Source: Leptolyngbya sp. NIES-2104 (lineage in GTDB: Bacteria > Cyanobacteriota > Cyanobacteriia > Leptolyngbyales > Leptolyngbyaceae). Taken from it: 64,000 nucleotides of DNA. How positions within the stretch are numbered: the stretch's first letter is position 1; every line of letters starts with the position of its first letter. The notes under the pieces are model-generated. The model did not search any database and was not told the origin of the DNA. It worked only from the letters and a program-made list of their open reading frames with translations. The stretch covers positions 496,001 to 560,000 of the forward strand of contig NZ_BBWW01000001.1 in NCBI RefSeq assembly GCF_001485215.1. Reading direction: 5' to 3'. Of the stretch, positions 57,126 through 64,000 are shown piece by piece. The translations under genes were made by a program, and so were the position numbers.

Positions 57126-58317
57126 TAACGGTCACGGTGAAGATACGATCGCAATTCGCATTCTTCAAGCGTTGCAGCAAAAATCAGATTGTTCGATCGA
57201 GGCTTTACCGATCGTTGGGGAAGGTCGCGTTTACAGAAAGGCAAATATTCCCGTGATTGGCTCGGTGAAGGTGATGCCATCAGGCGGATTCATTTATATG
57301 GATAACAAGCAATTGGTGAGAGACATACAGGGAGGATTAGTAAAACTAACGCTAGAACAAATCAAAACGATCAAACATTGGGCAAAGGAAGATGGTTTAA
57401 TTCTGGCAGTGGGCGATATTGTTCCGATGTTATTCGCTTGGATGAGTAGCGCACCGTTTGCCTTTGTTGCGACTGCGAAATCAGAGTATTACATTCGCGA
57501 TGAGAAAGGTGAATTGCCAAGAAAATCTTGGTGGGACGATCGCTTAGAACGATCGACCGGATGTATTTTCCAACCTTGGGATCGTTGGCTGATGAAACGA
57601 TCGCAATGTAAAGCTGTTTTTCCCCGCGATCGCTTAACCGCTCAAGTGCTCAAACGCTTCAATGTTCCTGCTTTTGATCTCGGTAATCCGATGATGGATG
57701 GCTTGGAATGGTCAGGCTCAGAATCATTTGATGGATTCACGATCGCGCTGGTTCCCGGTTCTCGTCCGCCCGAATGTTTTGCAAATTGGGAATTGATTTT
57801 ACAAGCGATCGACAATTTAAGCGATCTGAAACGTCCAATGCAATTTTTGAGCGCGATCGCACCCGGAATCGATCTTGATCAATTACATCATTTATTAGTG
57901 AGTTATCGCTGGCGTTCTACAGAACCGAATACTTATGTGAATGGATATGGCGATAATTTACCTGCATTAAAACTAATGCCGGGACGATTCGCTGAGTGTA
58001 TTCAAAGAAGTGAGATCGCGATCGCAATGGCAGGAACCGCCACCGAACAATTTATCGGACTCGGAAAACCTGCGTTAATCATGCCGGGAGCCGGACCGCA
58101 ATTTACACCTGCATTTGCGGAAGCTCAGACTCGATTATTAGGTGCATCGGTCACACTCGTTTCACATCCATCTCAGATGAGTTCTGCGATCCGATCTCTG
58201 CTCGAAAATCCCGATCGCATTCAAGTCATCGCAGATAATGGACGGCGACGCATGGGAGAACCGGGAGCCGCTGACCGAATTAGCGATCGACTCCTCCAAA
58301 TTATGCAAAGTCTTTAA
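57106..58317 (+). CDS. Lipid-A-disaccharide synthase-related protein
   Basis: A 403-residue glycosyltransferase-like protein of the LpxB-related cyanobacterial family. The start [38 protein letters not shown], and the C-terminal [20 protein letters not shown] are its marks. True LpxB joins UDP-diacylglucosamine to lipid X; this group has a different sequence and its substrate is not known. ATG 57106 overlaps trmFO by 20 bp; the frame extends 57 codons further into trmFO and that part is rejected. Confidence 0.88.
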   Translation: MRLLCLSNGHGEDTIAIRILQALQQKSDCSIEALPIVGEGRVYRKANIPVIGSVKVMPSGGFIYMDNKQLVRDIQGGLVKLTLEQIKTIKHWAKEDGLILAVGDIVPMLFAWMSSAPFAFVATAKSEYYIRDEKGELPRKSWWDDRLERSTGCIFQPWDRWLMKRSQCKAVFPRDRLTAQVLKRFNVPAFDLGNPMMDGLEWSGSESFDGFTIALVPGSRPPECFANWELILQAIDNLSDLKRPMQFLSAIAPGIDLDQLHHLLVSYRWRSTEPNTYVNGYGDNLPALKLMPGRFAECIQRSEIAIAMAGTATEQFIGLGKPALIMPGAGPQFTPAFAEAQTRLLGASVTLVSHPSQMSSAIRSLLENPDRIQVIADNGRRRMGEPGAADRISDRLLQIMQSL

Positions 58318-58389
58318 GCCTCAAGTGAGAGGTATGCTCGATTCATTCTTTCCAAAATAGTGACAAATTTATAGTTAGGAGTCACTACG

Positions 58390-58515
58390 ATGAAATCGAA
58401 TGAAAACAGCGAAAGATCTTCTGCAACTCTTTTAATTGGTACAGTGGTGGGCATATTGTCGATCGTGCTTTTAGCGATGTTCTACTACTTCTCGACCAAC
58501 ACGCACTTGACTTAA
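58390..58515 (+). CDS. Small single-helix membrane protein (41 aa)
   Basis: A short ORF with a strong ribosome site (AGGAG, 9 bp before ATG 58390). The product has a charged N-terminus (MKSNENSERSS) and one membrane helix (ATLLIGTVVGILSIVLLAMF) with an aromatic border (YYFS). It is typical of tiny cyanobacterial membrane subunits, though I match no known one. It lies 72 bp after the LpxB-related gene and 33 bp ahead of repeat copy E. Confidence 0.65.
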   Translation: MKSNENSERSSATLLIGTVVGILSIVLLAMFYYFSTNTHLT

Positions 58516-58548
58516 TGATTGTCCTTGCGGTGTGGAACTAATTTAAGA

Positions 58549-58750
58549 AGATGTTTGAAAAGTTATCGCTCGGCGCAATGTCCCGCCCTGAAATGAATCT
58601 CGGGCTAATCGGCGCAAGTTCATTGAAATGGACTAAGAACTTCAAACTGTCTCCCAGTCTACTTCAGTAGACTTTCCACGGTTAGCCCGAAATTCATTTC
58701 AGGGTGGGAGTCAATCGAAGCGAAGAGACTTTTTATGCTTCTCAAGCATC
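58549..58750. repeat. Palindromic intergenic element, copy E (diverged)
   Basis: Left arm starts GATGTTTGAAAAGTTATCG; the right arm ends with its inverted match (CTTCTCAAGCATC). The core is CCCTGAAATGAATCTCGGG on the left and CCCGAAATTCATTTCAGGG on the right: the sequence differs from the other copies, but both arms changed together. The unique centre is about 40 bp. Confidence 0.8.
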
Positions 58751-58849
58751 CTCTAAATCCCACCGCAAACCACTTTATTCAAAGTAAACGCACAGACTTT
58801 TGGTGCGGATTGGGCTATCTTGCGAACAGACCCCCTTATCGAAATCACG

Positions 58850-59461
58850 ATGAAAATAGGTGTTATTGGAGCGGGCGGCATCGGTGGAACGATCGGGACG
58901 CTCTGGGCAAAAGCAGGTCACGAAATCTTCTTTAGTTCTCGCAATCCCGAAAAACTCTCTGAGTTAATCACAAGCGAGAACACGCATGCAGGAACGGTTG
59001 CAGACGCGGCAAAGTTCGCAGATGTGATTCTATTCGCGTGTTACTACTGGACGATCGATGAAGCTCTTTCCGCTGCTGGCTCACTCGATGGCAAAATCTT
59101 AATCGATGCGACGAATCCTTATATGCGCGAAGATGGCAAAATTCATCGCGTCCCTGATGCAAGTTCCGGTTTAGAACTCACTGCAAAACTCCCAAATACA
59201 AAAGTCGTGAAAGCTTACAACACGCTACCGACAGCGACCTTTGCAAATGAGGCACATCAATCGGAACCGTATGCGGTGTTTTACTGCGGCGATGATTCGG
59301 AAGCGAAGGCGATCGTCGCTCAACTCATCGCTGATAGTGGCTTTGCTGGAGTCGATATCGGTGATATGACTCAAGTAACGCATCAAGAACCGGGCGGCGT
59401 ATTGTACAACCACCCGATGTCGATCGAACAAGCGCAGAAATTAACTCGCTCACTGATCTGA
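58850..59461 (+). CDS. NADP-binding oxidoreductase (F420-reductase-like)
   Basis: A 203-residue Rossmann protein of the NADP oxidoreductase, coenzyme F420-dependent family (also like the N-domain of 6-phosphogluconate dehydrogenase). The loop GVIGAGGIGGTIGTLWAKAG and SSRNPEKL bind NADP. LIDATNPYMREDG and VVKAYNTLP are typical. F420 is not expected here, so the true substrate is unknown. ATG 58850 was chosen; the frame opens ten codons earlier. Confidence 0.85.
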   Translation: MKIGVIGAGGIGGTIGTLWAKAGHEIFFSSRNPEKLSELITSENTHAGTVADAAKFADVILFACYYWTIDEALSAAGSLDGKILIDATNPYMREDGKIHRVPDASSGLELTAKLPNTKVVKAYNTLPTATFANEAHQSEPYAVFYCGDDSEAKAIVAQLIADSGFAGVDIGDMTQVTHQEPGGVLYNHPMSIEQAQKLTRSLI

Positions 59462-59463
59462 AC

Positions 59464-59907
59464 CTATTTCGGCTTGACGACTAAAACCGAGCAAGGAGCA
59501 TCTTCCACGATTTGACTACTGACAGAGCCGAGGAGAATTCGCTTCATTCCGGTTAATCCTCGGCTCCCCAACACAATCAAATCTGCCTGGTGAATTTTGG
59601 CGAGTCGCACGATTTCTTCAGCGGGATCACCCGTCACAATCTCAACTTGGCTATTGCACTCTAAGCGCTGTTGATAGCTGTGAAGTTGTTCTTCGATCTG
59701 CGTGTAGGGGAAATGTTCAGAATCGGTGAGGGGTCGATCGACAACGACTTCCACTTCTGACTGATTCGCAGGCACGACGTGAGAGAGAACAACCTTCGAT
59801 CGCGCTTCAAGATGTAATTCTTCCAACGTTTGCAGGACTTGATCAGACAGTCTTGATTTCGACGTGTTTGCCGTCATATCTAGCGCAACAAGAACTGTAT
59901 TCAGCAT
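59464..59907 (-). CDS. Universal stress protein (UspA family)
   Basis: A 147-residue UspA-fold protein. The nucleotide-binding signature GSRGLTGMKRILLGSVSS is complete, so it probably binds ATP. The start MLNTVLVALDMT and end SVLVVKPK are standard. Role: stress-related, target unknown. It converges on the oxidoreductase gene with a 2-bp gap, so no separate terminator is present between them. Confidence 0.93.
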   Translation of the reverse strand: MLNTVLVALDMTANTSKSRLSDQVLQTLEELHLEARSKVVLSHVVPANQSEVEVVVDRPLTDSEHFPYTQIEEQLHSYQQRLECNSQVEIVTGDPAEEIVRLAKIHQADLIVLGSRGLTGMKRILLGSVSSQIVEDAPCSVLVVKPK

Positions 59908-60063
59908 TGAATTTCCCCCTGAAAGCGCATTGCGAATACTTTGACTTTACCGCAGTCTTTCGGAGGTTTCAGCACCCTTAAGCTTCTTTCCGCCTTTCGA
60001 TTGCCGCAGTTCGTCCCAATTCCTTTTAGAATTTATGAACTGAATCATTTTTGCCGACGATCC

Positions 60064-60762
60064 ATGCCGAACGACGAACAAATCAGCCTATTTGATGTGC
60101 CTTCTACGGAAGCCTCGACTCCGAGCGGTTTCGATCCGGAGTTGATTCCGACGAGCGCAAAGATTCCCATTCCAGTCGGAACCTATCAAACGATGGAGCA
60201 GATGGGCGAACACTGTAATCGCTGTCATCGCTGCGATTTGGGCGCGTCTCGGACTCATGCGGTGATCGGACGCGGTAATTTGAATGCGCCGATTATGATT
60301 GTTGGGGAAGGTCCGGGACAGACAGAGGATGAAACCGGAATGCCGTTTGTGGGACGATCGGGGCAATTGCTCGATCGTATTCTCGAAGCCGTTCATCTTA
60401 CGACCGAAGAACACGTTTTCATCTGTAACGTGGTCAAGTGCCGCCCTCCAGAAAATCGGACTCCCACCACCGATGAGGCGGAAGCGTGTAAGGGCTATTT
60501 AGCCGAACAAATCCGCATGGTCGATCCGAAGATTATTCTATTGACCGGAGCCACGGCGATGAAAGCTCTGGTGGGAATTAAGCAAGGGATTACGAAAGTT
60601 CGGGGACAGTGGATCGAGAAAGACGATCGTTTCTATATGCCAATTTTTCATCCTGCTTATCTGTTGAGAAATCCATCGAAAGAAAAAGGCAGTCCGAAAT
60701 GGCTGATGTGGCAGGATATCCAAGCGGTTCGCACCAAGTTAGACGAAATTCAGGGTAGCTAA
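60064..60762 (+). CDS. Family 4 uracil-DNA glycosylase
   Basis: Removes uracil from DNA. The 232-residue protein has GEGPGQTEDETGMPFVGRSG (active site) and HPAYLLRNPSKE. The four iron-sulfur Cys are CNRC (with CHRC), KCRPPENRTP and EACKGYL, as in 4Fe-4S type enzymes. A short N-terminal extension (about 45 residues) begins with ISLFDV. ATG 60064 was chosen; the frame opens 41 codons further up. Confidence 0.93.
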   Translation: MPNDEQISLFDVPSTEASTPSGFDPELIPTSAKIPIPVGTYQTMEQMGEHCNRCHRCDLGASRTHAVIGRGNLNAPIMIVGEGPGQTEDETGMPFVGRSGQLLDRILEAVHLTTEEHVFICNVVKCRPPENRTPTTDEAEACKGYLAEQIRMVDPKIILLTGATAMKALVGIKQGITKVRGQWIEKDDRFYMPIFHPAYLLRNPSKEKGSPKWLMWQDIQAVRTKLDEIQGS

Positions 60763-60804
60763 AGCCAACGCTGGATTTTCTTGAATTAGAAATAAAGTTA
60801 ACCC

Positions 60805-61266
60805 ATGATAGTCGATGCTGCTCCGAATCATTTCTCGATTAAAGTCGTAAATTTCGATCGCGATTTTCAAGATATTGTTGCGATTCGGATGAGTGTTTTT
60901 CAAGACGAACAAGGAGTCGAACCCGAATTAGAATTCGATGGATTAGATGAAGCCGCAACGCATTTTTTGGCGTATGACCGAGACAGCGCGGTTGGGACAG
61001 CGCGGGTTCGATTTTTGGATGCCCATACTGCAAAATTAGAACGAGTTGCGGTATTGCTCGATCGAAGAAAGTATGGAATTGGTAGAAAAATTGTGGAAAC
61101 TGTTCTAGAATTTTTAGCTAACAAAAATATTTCTGATTTACGGATTCATGCTCAGATATCTGTAGTAGCGTTTTATCAAAAATTGGGGTTTGTTACGGAG
61201 GGCGAACCGTTTGATGAAGCCGGGATTCCCCATATCAAAATGAACTACAAGTTTCCGCAATCTTAG
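60805..61266 (+). CDS. GNAT-family acetyltransferase
   Basis: A 153-residue GNAT protein. VFQDEQGVEPELEFDGLDE and GTARVRFLD are typical of the ElaA/YjcF-type group; the acetyl-CoA loop is RRKYGIGRKIVE. FYQKLGFVTEGEPFDEAGI ends it. Substrate unknown. It is 42 bp after the uracil-DNA glycosylase and 19 bp before the glycosyltransferase gene, all rightward, perhaps one transcript. Confidence 0.9.
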   Translation: MIVDAAPNHFSIKVVNFDRDFQDIVAIRMSVFQDEQGVEPELEFDGLDEAATHFLAYDRDSAVGTARVRFLDAHTAKLERVAVLLDRRKYGIGRKIVETVLEFLANKNISDLRIHAQISVVAFYQKLGFVTEGEPFDEAGIPHIKMNYKFPQS

Positions 61267-61285
61267 TGAATTGGGATTAGTGTGA

Positions 61286-63943
61286 GTGATTGCAAAGCAG
61301 CAAGAACGAAGAGGAGTGAAAAAACTCGCGATCGTGGCAGGAATTTGGGCGATCGGCATGATCATCGATCGAATTTGGTTTGCCGTGGATCAATCGGTTC
61401 CTGCCTGGGATCAAGCGGAGTATTTAACTGGCGCAATGAATTTCTGGCGGGCGTTTCAAACACCAGACTGGTTTTCTCAAGACTGGTGGACAAGCGTTTG
61501 GATGCTATCTTCTAAAATGCCACCGCTGGTTTATTTAACGACTGCACCGTTTATTCATTTGTTTGGAGCAGGAGAAGATCGATCGACATTAGTTAATCTA
61601 CTGTATAGCGCGATACTACTAGGATCAGTTTATGGATTAGCGATTCGATTATTCAACCTGCAAGTTGCAGTTTGGTCACTCGTGTTGTGCTTACTGCTAC
61701 CTGGTTTATATGTGATTCGATTAGATTACCTAATCGATTTTCCATTAGTTGCGATCGTAACGCTGACTTTTTTCTGCTTGACGCTTTGGGCAACGGAAAC
61801 GAATACACCGCTGACAAATGAACAATCCGAAACGGTAGAACAGCCTAGAACGACATCAATCACCCAATCATTAGCAATTGTACAAACGTTCTCATTCCCA
61901 AACATTCGGGTTTATCGATCGTGGTTTTACGTTGCAGCATTTGGAATTTCATTAGGTCTGTCATTTCTCTGCAAACAACCCGCCTTATTTTTTCTCCTTA
62001 CTCCGATCGTTTGGCTTGGCGTTGTGGCAATTAGAAAAAAAGCATGGCGACGATTGATTCAATTACTTATTGGGATTGCGATCGCAGGTTCAATCTGTTT
62101 ACCGTGGTATCGAACAAATTGGCTAATCATTCTCACGGCAGGAAGACGAGCGACGATCGATAGCGCGATCGCGGAAGGTGATCCGCCTCTCACAAGCCTG
62201 TACGCCTGGACATATTACTTCAAAGCGTTGCCCGCTCTCGTGTCTGTTCCATTATTTGTCGTGGGATTAGTGGGATTGCTGCTGTATTGGAAGCGATCGG
62301 TGATCCAAGAAGAATGGGAATGGATCGACGGACGCTGGATCAAAACGGCGGATTATGGCGGTTTAGGGCGAAGAGGCTACCGACGCGAAATCTACGATCA
62401 CTGGTCGCAATCGGTTCGTTGGTTATTGATTTTCCTTGTTGGTGCTTATATTCTTTGTTCTGCAAATGTGAACAAAGACGATCGCTATATCACACCATTG
62501 CTTCCAGTATTAGCGATTCTGTTAGCGCAAGGATTATTACTGTTTCCTGACCGATTGCGAATTTTTCGCTGGGGTGCGATCGTACTTTCAACCCTGCTAA
62601 TGGTTGCAAATCTATTGCCCGTTGAATTCAGTCCGAGATTTTTACAAACGGCTCATGCTCGCCACGCTGTACTTTCTGGCAACTGGCATCAAACTGATGT
62701 TGTTAATGAAATCATCAGTGCAGAACCGTATTTGCAAAGTACGATCGGGGTTCTACCTTCGCTGCCAGAATTCAATCAACACAATCTCAATTACGCTGGC
62801 ACTTTGAGAAATTTCCAGGTTTACGGGCGACAAGTCGGAGCCGATAAAAAGCAGATTGAACCCGATAGTCGATCGCTATCCTGGTACGTGACTAAAACCG
62901 GAAATGGGGGCGCAATTCGCCGCCCAGAAGCTTACAACGCTGTCAATCAAACCATCACGAACAGTCCAGATTTTCAGCTTCAGCAATCTTGGAAATTGCC
63001 GGACAAGACCGAATTGAATCTCTATCGACGCTCGATCTCACCCATCCAAGTTGCACCCAATCCCAAACCTGCCGCCCAAGTCCGACTCGAACAAATCCGC
63101 ATTCCGAATCAAGCCGCTCCTGGAAAACCGTTACCGATTACTTACCGTTGGTCAGGTTCTTGGGAGCAACTAAACTCTGGATTGCTGCTGCTCACTTGGA
63201 CACGAGTTGCAGACGATACAACTCCGAAAGATGCGGCTTCAAGATGGTTTCACGATCATGCGATCGCGCTTGGCACTCTGCACTCTCCCGCAAATCCTGA
63301 TAACGCTTCCTTCCAAGTCACAGAACGCCTCGCCGCTCTTCCGCCCGCGAATGCTCAAGGCACTTACACGCTAACGACTGCTTACCTCAATCGAGAAACC
63401 GGAGCAACTTACGCGATCGATAGTCCCGATGTTCGATTAACGATTACCTCCACTGCCGAAGTAGAAGCGCCAGAACTCGATGCCTTGACACAACTTCGCA
63501 CACTAGCGGCGACAATGCCCCAGGGAATCAAAGCACTCGATCGTATTTTCGCCAAAGTCGGACAACTCAATCAATACGATCCGAATCAAGATTACATCAC
63601 GCAAACGAGGCAAATTTTAGAATACCGATCGCAACAAGAGCCGAATAATCTCGAATTTGCTTACGGAGTCGCTTTATCGAATGTGTTAAAACGGCGAGTT
63701 CAACCTGCGATCGACGCTCTAGAACGAGTCACCCAACTCGACGCGAAAAATCCCGCCGCTCATGCTTATCTTGCATTCGTGAATCTGTATGATTTTCGAC
63801 CCGGAGCCGCACAGAAAGCTTTAAATACTGCGATCGCGCTTGATCCGAACCAGAAAGAACTCCGAACTTTGAATGCGGTTGCCGGATTGATGCGAGGAAA
63901 TTTAGTACAGGCATGGACAGAATATCGGCGATCGCAATCATGA
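61286..63943 (+). CDS. GT39-type membrane glycosyltransferase with TPR tail
   Basis: An 885-residue protein. The N-terminal half (about 10-455) is a glycosyltransferase-39/ArnT-like membrane domain with ten or so helices; WDQAEYLTGAMNFWRAFQTP carries the acidic motif expected after the first helix, and KMPPLVYLTTAPFIHLFGAG follows. Residues about 580-720 form a beta-rich extracytoplasmic part. The end (about 760-885) has two to three TPR units (EFAYGVALSNVLKRRVQPAI, HAYLAFVNLYDFRPGAAQKA). Such enzymes move sugars from lipid carriers to proteins or glycans. Start is GTG 61286; GTG 61316 is an alternative. The last 57 bases of the window hold no gene start of note. Confidence 0.88.
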   Translation: MIAKQQERRGVKKLAIVAGIWAIGMIIDRIWFAVDQSVPAWDQAEYLTGAMNFWRAFQTPDWFSQDWWTSVWMLSSKMPPLVYLTTAPFIHLFGAGEDRSTLVNLLYSAILLGSVYGLAIRLFNLQVAVWSLVLCLLLPGLYVIRLDYLIDFPLVAIVTLTFFCLTLWATETNTPLTNEQSETVEQPRTTSITQSLAIVQTFSFPNIRVYRSWFYVAAFGISLGLSFLCKQPALFFLLTPIVWLGVVAIRKKAWRRLIQLLIGIAIAGSICLPWYRTNWLIILTAGRRATIDSAIAEGDPPLTSLYAWTYYFKALPALVSVPLFVVGLVGLLLYWKRSVIQEEWEWIDGRWIKTADYGGLGRRGYRREIYDHWSQSVRWLLIFLVGAYILCSANVNKDDRYITPLLPVLAILLAQGLLLFPDRLRIFRWGAIVLSTLLMVANLLPVEFSPRFLQTAHARHAVLSGNWHQTDVVNEIISAEPYLQSTIGVLPSLPEFNQHNLNYAGTLRNFQVYGRQVGADKKQIEPDSRSLSWYVTKTGNGGAIRRPEAYNAVNQTITNSPDFQLQQSWKLPDKTELNLYRRSISPIQVAPNPKPAAQVRLEQIRIPNQAAPGKPLPITYRWSGSWEQLNSGLLLLTWTRVADDTTPKDAASRWFHDHAIALGTLHSPANPDNASFQVTERLAALPPANAQGTYTLTTAYLNRETGATYAIDSPDVRLTITSTAEVEAPELDALTQLRTLAATMPQGIKALDRIFAKVGQLNQYDPNQDYITQTRQILEYRSQQEPNNLEFAYGVALSNVLKRRVQPAIDALERVTQLDAKNPAAHAYLAFVNLYDFRPGAAQKALNTAIALDPNQKELRTLNAVAGLMRGNLVQAWTEYRRSQS

Positions 63944-64000
63944 AAAAAATTCGAGGCGTTGGCGACCACCTTTAACAGAGAAGACCAGAATTGTATTGAG

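Noticed and set aside
63940-63975. ATG overlapping the last stop codon as start of a next operon gene
   Set aside because: The frame closes after 11 codons.

Overview
The window is a cyanobacterial chromosome segment. Light-dependent protochlorophyllide reductase, homogentisate phytyltransferase, gamma-tocopherol methyltransferase, heme oxygenase and HemJ point to an oxygenic phototroph. An SLH-type iron-uptake porin, several cyanobacteria-only families (DUF3370, DUF1825, DUF2811, CIA30) and very frequent HIP1-type GCGATCGC sites agree. The style suggests a Leptolyngbya-like or other filamentous lineage, but the genus cannot be fixed from sequence alone. No tRNA, rRNA, CRISPR array, prophage or transposase was recognised.

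Layout. 1-2.9 kb: the 3' part of pyrG, a nested palindromic repeat and an unknown coiled-coil membrane protein. 3-15 kb: a DUF3370 protein, then a phospho-signalling island of two divergent gene sets. The leftward set is an FHA-zinc-ribbon protein and an FHA-flavoprotein. The rightward set is PP2C, kinase-RDD, RDD, kinase-FHA, zinc-ribbon-vWA and FHA-PrsW, nearly gapless. This island is the most unusual system here. 15-22.5 kb: an Spl-family radical SAM enzyme, cobQ, a small ferredoxin, a 629-bp gap with a DnaA-box cluster built of inverted pairs (possible replication origin), DUF2811, hemJ, an SH3-like secreted protein and tatC. 22.6-30 kb, mostly leftward: aroA, a nuclease-fold protein, an Eis-like acetyltransferase, TPR and secreted proteins, pyrF and tyrS. 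30-44.6 kb: a class A PBP, the porin with a hairpin over its ribosome site, gloA, CIA30, HicAB, hydrolases, a subtilisin-like protease, a cation/proton antiporter and por. 44.6-55 kb: a RelE-type toxin-antitoxin pair, cupin/CocE hydrolase, the two tocopherol genes, CobW GTPase, ho1 and a metallophosphoesterase coupled to a ParE-type pair. 55-64 kb: trmFO, an LpxB-related protein, a small membrane peptide, a UspA protein, family-4 uracil-DNA glycosylase, a GNAT enzyme and a GT39-type membrane glycosyltransferase with a TPR tail.

Five copies of one intergenic palindromic element (near 1.6, 15.0, 32.0, 47.4 and 58.5 kb) all lie just after stop codons. Three toxin-antitoxin loci lie within 18 kb. 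In the signalling island the pieces for writing (two kinases), erasing (PP2C) and reading (four FHA domains) threonine phosphorylation sit beside effectors: a vWA scaffold, a flavoprotein and an intramembrane protease.
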